Positions 38,214 through 47,535 are shown, counted from the first letter of the stretch. The stretch is DNA of 64,000 bases from Marinomonas ostreistagni (GCF_016461785.1 NZ_JAEMUH010000010.1:62001-126000), one strand, 5' to 3'. Numbers and translations: made by a program. The notes: generated by a model not told the origin, from the sequence alone.

Positions 38214-38834
38214 TTAAACGATGGCGATTAGCTCAACGTCAAATACCAATACAGAATGTGGTTTGATCATCGCACCAGCACCTTGGGCGCCGTAAGCAAG
38301 ATCAGAAGGGATTGCGAAGCGGTACTTAGCGCCTTCCTTCATCAGTTGAAGACCTTCTGTCCAGCCAGCAATAACGCCAGCTAGAGGGAACTCAATCGGC
38401 TCGCCACGAGCGATAGAGCTGTCGAATACCTGACCATCAACTAGGCGACCTTCGTAGTGAACACGAACAGTAGAAGACGCAACTGGTTGATTTCCTGTGC
38501 CCTCTTCGATCACTTCAAACTGAAGACCAGATTCAGTTACTTGAACACCTTCGCGTGCTTTGTTTTCAGCAAGGAAAGCTTCGCCTTCTGCAACAGTTTC
38601 TGCCGCTGCAGCTTTAGATTTCGCTTCCATTTTTTCTTGAAGCTCAGCAAAAGCCGCTTCAAGTTCTGCCGCAGGCACCGCCATTGGCTGTTCGTTTAGC
38701 GCATCTTTAATGGCTGCAAATAGATGATCCAAAGATAATTCACCAAGATCGCTACCACGTAGTTGATCACCGATCTGACGACCGATACCGTACGCGATTT
38801 TCGCTTCGTTTGTGTCAAAAGACAGTTCAGACAT
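38214..38834 (-). CDS. fklB: FKBP-type peptidyl-prolyl isomerase, FklB-like
   Basis: A 206-residue cis-trans prolyl isomerase and chaperone. Residues 1-95 form the helical dimerisation domain (IAYGIGRQIGDQLRGSDLGE), and residues 100-206 the FKBP domain with VRVHYEGRLVDGQVFDSSIA, GVIAGWTEGLQLMKEGAKYR and IPSDLAYG. There is no signal peptide, which favours the cytoplasmic FklB over the periplasmic FkpA or MipA types. AAGAG lies 9 nt before the ATG. Confidence 0.94.
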   Translation of the reverse strand: MSELSFDTNEAKIAYGIGRQIGDQLRGSDLGELSLDHLFAAIKDALNEQPMAVPAAELEAAFAELQEKMEAKSKAAAAETVAEGEAFLAENKAREGVQVTESGLQFEVIEEGTGNQPVASSTVRVHYEGRLVDGQVFDSSIARGEPIEFPLAGVIAGWTEGLQLMKEGAKYRFAIPSDLAYGAQGAGAMIKPHSVLVFDVELIAIV

Positions 38835-38937
38835 AATGTAATCTCTTTTGTGTCGTTATAAATTCGGCGGCAAGGATACCATAACCGCCCAATAATGCCG
38901 ACAACCTGCTTAGAAACAAACTATAGACACCATTAAT

Positions 38938-38956
38938 GATATTAATTATCATTAAT
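38938..38956. promoter_or_regulatory. Fur-box-like site
   Basis: The 19-nt GATATTAATTATCATTAAT agrees with the Fur consensus GATAATGATAATCATTATC at 14 of 19 positions by eye. It lies 29 nt upstream of the 50-residue membrane protein and about 100 nt upstream of fklB. Confidence 0.5.
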
Positions 38957-38984
38957 ATTAAATGGTATTAACAGGAAGCTGATC

Positions 38985-39137
38985 ATGAAAAAAATCGTTT
39001 CTTCGCTTGTAAGCCCCACCCCAACACAGCAGAAATGGTCCACGATCTTTTTTGTGGGGACTATACTGACTGCCGCAGCACTTGGTTTTATCGTAGATGG
39101 CTATCATGACACCCTTAACCAGAAGAATTTTTTATAA
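38985..39137 (+). CDS. Small single-pass membrane protein, 50 residues
   Basis: Reads MKKIVSSLVSPTPTQQKWST, then one hydrophobic segment (about 20-38, IFFVGTILTAAALGFIV) and a polar end DGYHDTLNQKNFL. CAGGAAG stands 6 nt before the ATG, and a Fur-like box lies just upstream, so expression under iron control is plausible. Predicted N-in, C-out inner-membrane protein. I recognise no family. The universal stress protein gene begins 84 nt later, so they could be linked. Confidence 0.6.
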   Translation: MKKIVSSLVSPTPTQQKWSTIFFVGTILTAAALGFIVDGYHDTLNQKNFL

Positions 39138-39221
39138 GTCGAGAAACTTCTTGATGTAAGTCACTTCAAGTTGGTCAAGAAGGATTAGACTACATCATTA
39201 TCCGATGTAAGGAGATAAGCG

Positions 39222-39707
39222 ATGTTACCTAAGATCAACACTATTTTATATGCATGCGATTTAGAGCCTAAAACCACTCAAGCTATGGAATTGGTTATGA
39301 ATCTTGCGATTTCAAATCAGGCTAAAGTTGTTCTAATGCATGCGATGGAGCCTATTAGCGCGCAAGCTGCTAATATGATTCATAATTACATGTCTGAAGA
39401 GACGGTTAAGAATATGCGTGACGAGGCAATCAAAACTGTTAATGAGCGCATTCAAGCTTACCTAACTGAGTTTACTAAAACTCATGCAGACGAGATGCAG
39501 AACCTAACGGAAGCACCTAGAGTTGAAGTCGTCAATGGCGTACCAGCAGAAGCCATTGAAAAAACAGCTGAAAAAGTCGGTGCAGACTTAATTGTAATGA
39601 ACAGCCGCACACACAGTAAAATTGGCCAAATGGTTATTGGCTCTACTGCAAATAAAGTCGTTCATCACAGCCGCATTCCAGTTCTTGTCGTACCAATTCT
39701 CAAGTAA
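39222..39707 (+). CDS. Universal stress protein UspA-family
   Basis: A 161-residue single-domain Usp. INTILYACDLEPKTTQAMEL is the N-terminal beta strand with the nucleotide-side Asp; the C-terminal ATP-loop reads NSRTHSKIGQMVIGSTANKV, close to G-2x-G-9x-G(S/T) with the first Gly replaced by Ser/Arg context, so ATP binding is uncertain. Ends VLVVPILK. AAGGAG lies 8 nt before the ATG. Confidence 0.92.
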   Translation: MLPKINTILYACDLEPKTTQAMELVMNLAISNQAKVVLMHAMEPISAQAANMIHNYMSEETVKNMRDEAIKTVNERIQAYLTEFTKTHADEMQNLTEAPRVEVVNGVPAEAIEKTAEKVGADLIVMNSRTHSKIGQMVIGSTANKVVHHSRIPVLVVPILK

Positions 39708-39727
39708 ACGACTACAATAGACTTGGG

Positions 39728-39775
39728 TGCACAAAATACTGTATAAATAAACATATACGTAACAAATTTTGTGCA
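39728..39775. promoter_or_regulatory. LexA-like site inside an inverted repeat before topB
   Basis: TGCACAAAAT (39728-39737) pairs with ATTTTGTGCA (39766-39775). Between them is CTGT-ATAAATAA-ACAT (39739-39754), one base short of the LexA core CTGT-N8-ACAG and preceded by TA as in E. coli SOS boxes. It also contains a possible -10 (TATAAA). It ends 3 nt before the topB ATG. Confidence 0.4.
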
Positions 39776-39778
39776 TCC

Positions 39779-41728
39779 ATGATTTTATATATCGCAGAAA
39801 AACCGAGTCTTGCGCGCGCTATTGCCAACGCCCTCCCCAACCCCCAAAAAAAGCACGATGGCTATATTGAATTGCCTAATGGCGATTGCGTCACTTGGTG
39901 CATTGGTCATTTATTAGAATTGGCGGAACCACAAGATTACGCACCTCATTATAAGCAATGGCAGTTAGACCACCTACCGATCATTCCACAAGAATGGCAG
40001 TGGAAGGCAAAAAGTAATACCAAAAAGCAGCTCAGTGTCGTTCGAAAACTACTCAAAAATGCCCAGACAATTGTTCACGCGGGTGACCCAGACCGCGAAG
40101 GGCAACTTCTTGTCGATGAAGTGCTCCATTTTGCAAAGATTCCAAAATATAAACTTGAGCAAACACAGCGCCTTTTAGTGAGTGATTTAACCACTGCTGC
40201 CGTAAAAAAATCCCTAAATAAACTTCGGCCAAATAAAGAGTTCTCAGCGTTATCACGTTCTGCTCTAGCTCGCGCACGTGCAGATTGGTTATATGGCATT
40301 AATCTCACTCGCGCGTACACCATAAAAGGCCGTCAAGCCGGTTATAATGGTGTGCTTTCGGTCGGTCGCGTGCAGACCCCTGTTCTTGGACTTGTCGTTA
40401 AACGCGATAAAGAGCGTGAAGCATTTGTGCCAAAAGACTTCTACCAAGTTGTAGCACACCTTGAGACAGATACTTTGCCCTTCCAAGCCAAGTGGCAACC
40501 TAGTGAAGCTTGCGCCCCCTATCAAGACGAAGAAGGACGAGTGCTCAGTCGCCCCCTTGCTGAAAACGTAGCTCGACGGATCACTGATAAACCAGGTTTT
40601 GTAAAACAGTTTGATAAGATACCTAAAAAACAAAATGCCCCATTGCCTTACAATCTTTCAGCGTTGCAAATAGATGCGGCAAAAGCCTTCTCTATGAATG
40701 CTCAGAAGGTACTCGATACATGTCAGGCGCTCTACGAGCGACATCAAATGATTACTTACCCGCGCTCAGATTGCCGCTATTTACCTTCTGAACAGTTTTC
40801 CCAAGCGAGTAGCATCTTAGCAAAGCTTAAAGATTTGTCTCTGCCATATCAAAAGGCCGCACAGCAAGCGAACCCCGCACAAAAAAGTAAAGCCTGGAAT
40901 GATAAGCAGGTTGGCGCTCACCATGCCATTATTCCAACACAACAACTAGGCGCCTTCGAGAAACTCAACCACGACGAACGGAAGATCTTCGAGTTAATCG
41001 CCCGTCAGTACCTTATTCAATTTATGCCAGCTTATGAATATCTCGCTACTAAAATTATAATTGAAATTGAAGGGGGGCAATTTACTGCCCAAGGCGTTAC
41101 GGTTGTTAAAGAAGGCTGGAAATCTTTAATGCCTAGCAACAAGAAAGAAGAGCCAGAATTACCGCAATTGACTGTAGGACAGCAAGTTCATTGTCTTCAA
41201 GGGGAAGTATTGGCCAAGCAGACAACTCCACCTGATGCCTTTACCGATGCAACGTTGCTTGCTGCCATGACAGGTATCAACCGCTTTGTCAGTGATAAAG
41301 CCATTAAAGCCATTTTGAAAGAAACCGATGGTCTCGGTACAGAAGGCACTCGTGCAGGCATCATTGAGTTACTCTTTAAACGCAGCTTTTTACAAAGAGA
41401 AGGCAAGCAAATTCACTCAACATCAACTGGAAGAGCGCTAATTGAAGCTCTGCCGGAAAGTGCCACTGTGCCAGATATGACTGCAAAATGGGAGGCAATG
41501 CTGAATGATATTAGCAAGAATATTACCCCATACCAGCATTTTATGGATGAGCTTTATCAGGCGCTGGACCATTTAATTTTAGGCGCTCGTCAAGGCTCTA
41601 TAAGTAACTTTACCAACCTCCCCAAGGCACCGACCACTAAACGTACCTTTAAGAAGAAACGCCCCTCCAGAGCCAATGATAAAACAGGGGCTAAGCGCTC
41701 ACCCAGAAAATCAAGAACAAACACTTAA
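39779..41728 (+). CDS. topB: DNA topoisomerase III
   Basis: TopB is a type IA topoisomerase that decatenates replicating or recombining DNA. The 649-residue chain has the Toprim segment at the start (LYIAEKPSLARAIANALP; HAGDPDREGQLLVDEVL), the catalytic tyrosine in MITYPRSDCRYL near residue 320, and the GTEGTRAGIIELLFKRSFL motif near 520-540. The last 40 residues are a basic Lys/Arg/Thr tail (TTKRTFKKKRPSRANDK) that likely binds DNA; no zinc finger is present. There is no clear Shine-Dalgarno. Its stop TAA shares the tetranucleotide TTAA with the stop of the convergent LysE gene. Confidence 0.97.
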   Translation: MILYIAEKPSLARAIANALPNPQKKHDGYIELPNGDCVTWCIGHLLELAEPQDYAPHYKQWQLDHLPIIPQEWQWKAKSNTKKQLSVVRKLLKNAQTIVHAGDPDREGQLLVDEVLHFAKIPKYKLEQTQRLLVSDLTTAAVKKSLNKLRPNKEFSALSRSALARARADWLYGINLTRAYTIKGRQAGYNGVLSVGRVQTPVLGLVVKRDKEREAFVPKDFYQVVAHLETDTLPFQAKWQPSEACAPYQDEEGRVLSRPLAENVARRITDKPGFVKQFDKIPKKQNAPLPYNLSALQIDAAKAFSMNAQKVLDTCQALYERHQMITYPRSDCRYLPSEQFSQASSILAKLKDLSLPYQKAAQQANPAQKSKAWNDKQVGAHHAIIPTQQLGAFEKLNHDERKIFELIARQYLIQFMPAYEYLATKIIIEIEGGQFTAQGVTVVKEGWKSLMPSNKKEEPELPQLTVGQQVHCLQGEVLAKQTTPPDAFTDATLLAAMTGINRFVSDKAIKAILKETDGLGTEGTRAGIIELLFKRSFLQREGKQIHSTSTGRALIEALPESATVPDMTAKWEAMLNDISKNITPYQHFMDELYQALDHLILGARQGSISNFTNLPKAPTTKRTFKKKRPSRANDKTGAKRSPRKSRTNT

Positions 41729-42342
41729 CCGAGTGCAAGCCAAATACCAACACCGATCATTAAAGTGCCAGCAATTCGATTCATAATGCGCACATTACCG
41801 CTTTTCATTAATAGTGAGCGCATAGTTCGACCACCCGACGCATAAATGAGTAAACAGCAAAACTCGAGCAAAAGAATGATTGCAATGAGGCTGACCAGTT
41901 GATTTGCTAACGGTAGTTCAGGATGTAAAAAGGGAGGTAGCAAAGCGACGAAGAAGGCCCAGCCCTTAGGGTTTGCAATAGCAGTTATAAACCCTTGGGA
42001 TATGAGATCAAAAATACTGGCTCTTTTTTCATCATCATCCATTTTGATCGCCATTTTACCGCGTGACAACCACATTTGTACGCCAATATAGGCCAGATAC
42101 ACTCCTCCAGCGTACTTAAAGACAGTGAATACCGTAGGATAATTAAGTAGTAATGCAGCAACACCAAAAGCTGATAAGGCTGCGACTAGACCAACCCCAG
42201 TTAACTCCCCTACCATCATCCAAAGAGACCGTCTCACCCCCACAGTCATTCCGAGTGTCATGGCTAACGTCATACACATGCCAGGAGTGATTGATACAAA
42301 AAAGAAAGTCGGGATAAAAACCGACAGGAGGGCCAAGCTCAT
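41725..42342 (-). CDS. LysE/RhtB-family amino-acid exporter
   Basis: A 205-residue inner-membrane protein with about six hydrophobic segments. The N-terminus VFIPTFFFVSITPGMCMTLA carries the family TPGP-like motif in the form TPGM, and TMTLGMTVGVRRSLWMMVGELTG-type sequence follows in the second helix region. Export of an amino acid or homoserine lactone is expected; substrate unknown. I chose ATG at 42342 (GGA 7 nt upstream); GTG at 42354 is in frame. Convergent with topB, with overlapping stop codons. Confidence 0.9.
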   Translation of the reverse strand: MSLALLSVFIPTFFFVSITPGMCMTLAMTLGMTVGVRRSLWMMVGELTGVGLVAALSAFGVAALLLNYPTVFTVFKYAGGVYLAYIGVQMWLSRGKMAIKMDDDEKRASIFDLISQGFITAIANPKGWAFFVALLPPFLHPELPLANQLVSLIAIILLLEFCCLLIYASGGRTMRSLLMKSGNVRIMNRIAGTLMIGVGIWLALG

Positions 42343-42437
42343 ACCTACATCCACAAGGTTGTTAAGAAATACTCGTGAACTTGCCAGAAGTCATTGTGGG
42401 ACGCAACGAAAATTTAATGAAAAGCGTCTTGTAGAAA

Positions 42438-43226
42438 TCAGAAATGTTTTTTTCGTTGAAACTCGCCATCGTCGATAAATTTCTGCCATTCATCATCTAG
42501 GGCTTCCTCTGCCTCATTGTCACCTTTTGATTCGGCCTCCAGCTCAGCTTCCCGTTGCTGCAGCGCCATATCATCTTCAATCTCTTGAATAGTCTCAGTG
42601 AATTTATTAATCAACTCAGCCGCTTCAGTTTTTTCTTCAATTGGCTTTAATTGATTAATAGCCTCTTTATATTCATTAATGGCATCGTCCATTTTATGAG
42701 TTAAAAAAAACTGACGCGCTAAGTAGGCATGATGATCAGCATTAACCTTATATCGGAACCAGTGAAGCATTTCGTCAAAACGAGCAAAAGCCTCTTCACT
42801 GATTTGCTTATTAGATTTCGTCGACTGAAGATAACCATGAAATGACTCAAACAAACGTTTAAGCTCCATGATCTGAATTTCATCTACAACAGGCTTTGCT
42901 CGACGCTTCTCTTTGCTACTTTGAAATTGAGTCATTTCGTCTTGTAGGAAACGCCTTCGTCTAGAAAGTTGCTCATCCGCTTGAATAGCCAGCAGTTCAT
43001 CACACAAACCTATCATTCGACTATAAAGCCATATCCGCATGTCTTTAGGCTGATATTGGGCGGGCATTTCATCCAAATAACGACGCACTTGGCGTAATTG
43101 GTTATTCAGTAACGCTGCCTTACGCAATCGTTCAATTCTAGCTTGCTCTCGCAGTTGTAGGAATATAGCAAACGCAATAAAGCCACCGATGATCAACAAC
43201 AGTAGCGTTACGATAATTGCCGTCAT
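42438..43226 (-). CDS. Membrane-anchored coiled-coil protein, unknown function (gene 2 of pair)
   Basis: 262 residues: one N-terminal transmembrane segment (TAIIVTLLLLIIGGFIAFAI, 2-21), then a charged, mostly helical cytoplasmic part. Heptad-like stretches occur at about 22-55 and 205-245, the last very acidic (LEAESKGDNEAEEALDDEW), ending in RKKHF. The central part (165-205) has a TPR-like flavour (ARQFFLTHKMDDAINEYKEA). I recognise no family. It follows its similarly built neighbour by 68 nt on the same strand, so the two are likely co-transcribed. Confidence 0.75.
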   Translation of the reverse strand: MTAIIVTLLLLIIGGFIAFAIFLQLREQARIERLRKAALLNNQLRQVRRYLDEMPAQYQPKDMRIWLYSRMIGLCDELLAIQADEQLSRRRRFLQDEMTQFQSSKEKRRAKPVVDEIQIMELKRLFESFHGYLQSTKSNKQISEEAFARFDEMLHWFRYKVNADHHAYLARQFFLTHKMDDAINEYKEAINQLKPIEEKTEAAELINKFTETIQEIEDDMALQQREAELEAESKGDNEAEEALDDEWQKFIDDGEFQRKKHF

Positions 43227-43294
43227 AAGTTTCTATTTCCAAGCCGCCGTTAGAATAAAGTAATTCTATTATTTATTTCTTATATCAAAAGGAC

Positions 43295-43993
43295 TTAGCT
43301 TACTCTAGAGCTTTTTCCAAATAATTCGTTTTCAATGCGCTGAATGCTGGAATTTAATGATTCTATCACGGGCCCAGACTGCTCAAAGGTAACGACTTTC
43401 TCCATTTCAGCCAATGCTAATCGTAATTTGTCGAGTGCAGCAGCTTTTTTATCCAACTCTAAGCATGCCTCAGCTTCTTTTAGCAATAAGTCATGATGCG
43501 CTAAACAAAATGAAAAACGAATTTGAGTCACTTGGTCCTTAGCGGTTGCTTTATCAACAAGCTGACTATTAACAAGCCCACGATATAGCAAAGGAATTGA
43601 CTGTAAGCCCTGTTGAACCTGAGAGAGTTGAACATGTGTCTGCACCTTATCCTTAATTGATGCTTGCTGACCAATTTTTAGCTCTTCTAAAAGTTGAATA
43701 AAGCCAGGTAATTCTGGCTCTAAAGAGCGCGCCATTTTGTGGCGAGTAAGGGTTGAAATACTCGAAATTAAGTACTCAACTAGAACGACTTTTGTTGTTA
43801 AAGGCAAATAACGGTCAGTAAGAATAGTAAGCAGGTCGGCAATTCGGCCACAACGCTTTTCAAGCTGTTCCAGTTCCTGTCGTTGCTGAGCTTGACGCTC
43901 ACTGTAGAAACGCAACACGCCAACGCTAATTAAAACGACAGCTATAGCCAGTGCAGCACCGACGATAATAGTCACTAGAAAACTTGTCGACAC
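43295..43993 (-). CDS. Membrane-anchored helical protein, unknown function (gene 1 of pair)
   Basis: 232 residues from GTG at 43993 (GGAAG 5 nt upstream; an earlier in-frame start at 44047 would overlap the terminator and lacks a ribosome site). One transmembrane segment (about 5-25, FLVTIIVGAALAIAVVLISV) is followed by a helical region with a coiled-coil start (RQAQQRQELEQLEKRCGRIA) and a leucine-rich C-terminal half (DKKAAALDKLRLALAEMEKV). No family recognised. Same build as the next gene: TM, coiled coil, helical repeat-like C-terminus. Confidence 0.75.
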   Translation of the reverse strand: MSTSFLVTIIVGAALAIAVVLISVGVLRFYSERQAQQRQELEQLEKRCGRIADLLTILTDRYLPLTTKVVLVEYLISSISTLTRHKMARSLEPELPGFIQLLEELKIGQQASIKDKVQTHVQLSQVQQGLQSIPLLYRGLVNSQLVDKATAKDQVTQIRFSFCLAHHDLLLKEAEACLELDKKAAALDKLRLALAEMEKVVTFEQSGPVIESLNSSIQRIENELFGKSSRVS

Positions 43994-44033
43994 AATGCTT
44001 CCGCCTAATGAATTCAACCTTCTTAAGCATATA

Positions 44034-44066
44034 AAAAAACCGACCATAATGCATGGTCGGTTTTTT
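44034..44066 (-). terminator. Strong terminator of the PiT phosphate transporter gene
   Basis: A 14-bp perfect stem (AAAAAACCGACCAT / ATGGTCGGTTTTTT) with a 5-nt loop, in A/T-run context on both strands. It isolates the coiled-coil pair from the transporter gene. Confidence 0.93.
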
Positions 44067-44092
44067 AATTTTTTCCTAAAGGCTTTTGCTGG

Positions 44093-45661
44093 TTACGCTA
44101 CAGAGAAACCAAGCAGCGCATAGAAAATAATTGCTGACAACAATGCTGACGCTGGAACAGTAATGATCCATGCTGCGGCAATTCGAAGTAAAGCAGAACG
44201 TTTTACCAACTCTTTCTTGGTCGCCTTCTTAAGGCTCTTACGCTCTTCTTTTGAGATCGGAGCTGAAGACTGTAGCGCTTTAACTTCACGTAGAATCGCA
44301 CGTTTCTCTTCTACGTCAGCCATTTTAAAGCGTTCTACGAATGCATGAGTTTCATCAGCACCTAGACCAGAGTTTGCAGAATGTTTTTCAATCTGAGCAA
44401 GCTTCTTCTCGTATGACAGCTTCAAATACTCACGAAGGAAACCAACACCGAAGATACCACCTACCGCGATGTGCGTAGAACTAACAGGCAAACCTAACTG
44501 AGATGCAATGATTACTGTAATTGCCGCCGCCATTGCTACACAGAATGCACGCGTCTTATCAAGCTCAGTGATTTCAGAGCCTACTGTTTTGATCAACTTA
44601 GGTCCGAATAATGCTAAACCAATTGCGATACCAACACCACCTACCAGCATTACCCATAATGGGATAGCCGCTTTAGAGGATACACCCCCGTGAAGCAAAG
44701 CATCGTTAATCGCAGCCAACGGTCCGATAGCGTTAGCAACATCGTTTGCACCATGCGCAAAGCTTAGTAATGCAGCTGAGACAATCAATGGGATCGTAAA
44801 CAAGCTATTGACAGCATCTTTTTCATTTTTCAAAGACTCAGCCGCACGATCAACCAATGGACGTACAACAAAGTAAGCTGTCAGAGCAAGGCCAAAACCG
44901 ATGATCAAAGCAGTAATGATATCTAGCTTCCAGATCTTCTTTAGACCTTTCATTGCCAAGTAAGTAGCAAATGCCCAGACCATTAGTGACACCAAAAGCG
45001 GAACCACTTTCTTCGCTGCTGCAATCATGTCACTTTGATAAGTGATAGAGCGCTTAATGTAAATCAAGAACGTCGCCGCAATGATACCGCCTAACGCAGG
45101 GGAAATTACCCAGCTAGCAACAATGGCACCAACTTGGCTCCAGTTAGCAATACCCCAGCCACCAGCGGCAATACCAGCCCCCATTACACCACCAACAATC
45201 GAGTGTGTCGTTGATACCGGAGCTCCCAAGTAAGTTGCCAAGTTCAGCCAGATAGCACCTGCTAATAGTGCAGCCATCATTATCCAAATGAAAGTCGCTG
45301 TATCAGCAATCGCATTAGGGTTGATGATGCCTTTCTTAATAGTGCCAACGACACTACCACCAGCAATGATTGCACCAGCCGCCTCAAAAATCGCAGCGAT
45401 TAAGATCGCACCTGCCATAGACAGAGCTTTCGAACCTACCGCCGGACCAACGTTATTCGCAACGTCATTGGCACCGATATTCAGAGCCATGTAGGCACCA
45501 AACGCAGCGGCAATAGCTAGGATGGACACGTTAGAAACACCTTCGCCGTGGCTGTAAGCATAAAAGCCTGCTACCAAAACGAACGCTAACGCGATAAGAA
45601 TGCGGACAACTTCACTGCCGCGACTGGTCTTTGATTCTGAGCCGTAATTTGCGAGATCCAT
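44093..45661 (-). CDS. PiT-family inorganic phosphate transporter
   Basis: A 522-residue inner-membrane phosphate:cation symporter. The duplicated PD001131 signatures are clear: NIGANDVANNVGPAVGSKAL (about 60-80) and AHGANDVANAIGPLAAINDA (about 305-325), with the second set of motifs STTHSIVGGVMGAGIAAGG and SSTHIAVGGIFGVGFLREY. About 12 segments, plus a cytoplasmic loop near 425-490 rich in Lys and Glu. Length resembles PitA/Pit of Pseudomonas and Vibrio. AAGAAGA lies about 9 nt before the ATG. Confidence 0.95.
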   Translation of the reverse strand: MDLANYGSESKTSRGSEVVRILIALAFVLVAGFYAYSHGEGVSNVSILAIAAAFGAYMALNIGANDVANNVGPAVGSKALSMAGAILIAAIFEAAGAIIAGGSVVGTIKKGIINPNAIADTATFIWIMMAALLAGAIWLNLATYLGAPVSTTHSIVGGVMGAGIAAGGWGIANWSQVGAIVASWVISPALGGIIAATFLIYIKRSITYQSDMIAAAKKVVPLLVSLMVWAFATYLAMKGLKKIWKLDIITALIIGFGLALTAYFVVRPLVDRAAESLKNEKDAVNSLFTIPLIVSAALLSFAHGANDVANAIGPLAAINDALLHGGVSSKAAIPLWVMLVGGVGIAIGLALFGPKLIKTVGSEITELDKTRAFCVAMAAAITVIIASQLGLPVSSTHIAVGGIFGVGFLREYLKLSYEKKLAQIEKHSANSGLGADETHAFVERFKMADVEEKRAILREVKALQSSAPISKEERKSLKKATKKELVKRSALLRIAAAWIITVPASALLSAIIFYALLGFSVA

Positions 45662-46017
45662 AAAAGAGTCTTCTTAAGTTATTAAACGACACTGGTTGGT
45701 TTAAAACCGGTTACTCTACCCCAAGCAACTTTTCCAGCGATGTAAAAACTAATCCATCAAATTTCATCAAATTGAAACGTGCGCCATTCTACACTCAGAA
45801 GTTTTTCATAAAAACCCAAAGCTAGGTTAAATGAGAAAATTCCAATCAAATATTTTTTGCATGTTTCATTTTGGTGACATTTATATGTCTTTTATATGAC
45901 AGAAATATTACAAGAGACAAGGTATTGCGATATTACCTAGATAAACCCCAAAAAAAAGCCCCCTTACGGGGGCCAAAAGTAGAATTGGGGGGCCAATTCT
46001 CAGGGTAAAAGAAGACC
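45662..46017. other. Intergenic region between PiT and aldB genes
   Basis: 356 nt: the promoter region of the PiT gene and the terminator of aldB (45958-45973). It is A+T-rich, with no open frame with a ribosome site and no RNA gene visible. A short G/C-rich stretch with GGGGGGCC follows the terminator. Confidence 0.5.
45958..45973 (-). terminator. Terminator of aldB
   Basis: GCCCCC-TTAC-GGGGGC, a 6-bp G/C stem, with eight A on the plus strand upstream, hence a run of T after it on the reverse strand. Confidence 0.9.
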
Positions 46018-47535
46018 TTAGAAGAAACCTAATGGGTTGATATCGTAGCTCACTAACATGTTCTTAGTTTGCTGGTAGTGATCTAACATCATCTTATGCG
46101 TTTCACGGCCTACACCAGATTTCTTGTAGCCACCAAACGCCGCGTGTGCAGGGTATTGGTGGTAGCAGTTCATCCATACACGGCCCGCTTCAATGCCACG
46201 TCCCATTCGGTAAGCAAGATTTGTATCGCGCGTCCAAACACCTGCCCCCAAACCAAACTCAGTATCGTTCGCAATCGCTAGCGCTTCTGCTTCGTCTTTA
46301 AACGTTGTCACAGCTACAACAGGGCCGAAAATCTCTTCTTGGAAGACACGCATATCGTTTGAACCTTTCAGAAGCGTTGGCTTGATGTAGTAACCATCGT
46401 TAAAGCCTTCAATCACTTCCGAATCACCACCGATTAGAACTTCTGCACCTTCATCTCGACCAATTTGTAGGTAACTTAGAATCTTATCGAACTGCTCTTG
46501 GGAAGCTTGAGCACCGACCATTGTCTCAGTATCAAGAGGGTTGCCGCGCTTGATTTGACCAATACGCTCAACGACTAGCTTGATGAAGTCATCGTAAATA
46601 TCTTCTTGAATCAATAAACGTGACGGGCAAGTACATACTTCACCTTGGTTAAAGAATGCTAGAACGGTACCTTCAACACACTTGCTGATGAATTCATCTT
46701 CCGCATTCATGATGTCTTTAAAGTAGATGTTTGGGGATTTACCACCAAGCTCTACTGTAGATGGAATAATATTTTCTGCTGCACACTTCATAATGTGTGA
46801 ACCAACAGGTGTTGAACCAGTGAAAGCAATTTTCGCAATGCGAGTGCTTGTCGCTAATGCTTGGCCTGCTTCGGCACCATAGCCGTTTACGATGTTCAGT
46901 ACACCCGCTGGTAGTAGATCTTTAATTAGGTCTGCTAATACTAGAATTGAGGCAGGCGTTTGTTCCGCTGGTTTAAGAATGACACAGTTACCCGCCGCAA
47001 GCGCAGGAGCCAACTTCCAAGCCGCCATAAGTAGCGGGAAGTTCCAAGGAATAATTTGACCAACCACACCTAGAGGTTCATGGAAATGATAGGCAACAGT
47101 GTTCTCATCAATTTCACCAATTGAGCCTTCTTGAGCACGAACACAACCTGCGAAATAACGGAAGTGGTCAGCACTTAAAGGAACATCTGCCGCTAGAGTT
47201 TCGCGAACTGCTTTACCATTATCCCAAGTTTCTGCAACCGCTAATGCCTCAAGATTGGCTTCGATGCGATCTGCGATTTTTAATAGAATGTGAGAACGCG
47301 CTTGAACAGATGTTTTTGCCCAAGCCGATTTCGCAGCATGCGCTGCATCAAGAGCAAGATTGATATCTTCTTCAGTAGATCGTGGAATACGACAAAATGG
47401 TTTACCATCGACTGGACTAACGTTATCAAAGTACTGCCCTTTAACAGGTGCTACCCATTCGCCACCGATAAAGTTTTCGTACTGCTCATTAAAGGTAACA
47501 ACGCTGCCTTCAGAACCTGGTTTAGCATAGATCAT
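46018..47535 (-). CDS. aldB: Aldehyde dehydrogenase, AldB/ExaC type
   Basis: A 505-residue NAD(P)-dependent aldehyde dehydrogenase close to AldB (E. coli) and ExaC (Pseudomonas), which oxidise acetaldehyde and related aldehydes. Key residues: IPWNFPLL substrate/cofactor motif (about 155), the Glu motif VELGGKSPN (about 257) and the catalytic-Cys motif [15 protein letters not shown] (about 290-304), with the C-terminal [15 protein letters not shown]. The start is ATG at 47535 with GGAG 8 nt upstream, excluding 14 upstream residues. Divergent from an AraC regulator, the arrangement seen for ethanol-oxidation genes. Confidence 0.92.
   Translation of the reverse strand: MIYAKPGSEGSVVTFNEQYENFIGGEWVAPVKGQYFDNVSPVDGKPFCRIPRSTEEDINLALDAAHAAKSAWAKTSVQARSHILLKIADRIEANLEALAVAETWDNGKAVRETLAADVPLSADHFRYFAGCVRAQEGSIGEIDENTVAYHFHEPLGVVGQIIPWNFPLLMAAWKLAPALAAGNCVILKPAEQTPASILVLADLIKDLLPAGVLNIVNGYGAEAGQALATSTRIAKIAFTGSTPVGSHIMKCAAENIIPSTVELGGKSPNIYFKDIMNAEDEFISKCVEGTVLAFFNQGEVCTCPSRLLIQEDIYDDFIKLVVERIGQIKRGNPLDTETMVGAQASQEQFDKILSYLQIGRDEGAEVLIGGDSEVIEGFNDGYYIKPTLLKGSNDMRVFQEEIFGPVVAVTTFKDEAEALAIANDTEFGLGAGVWTRDTNLAYRMGRGIEAGRVWMNCYHQYPAHAAFGGYKKSGVGRETHKMMLDHYQQTKNMLVSYDINPLGFF

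Noticed and set aside
44093..47535. aldB considered as betaine aldehyde dehydrogenase of the betaine pathway
   Set aside because: The sequence follows AldB/ExaC over its full length, it is about 13 kb from the betaine block and it pairs with its own AraC regulator.
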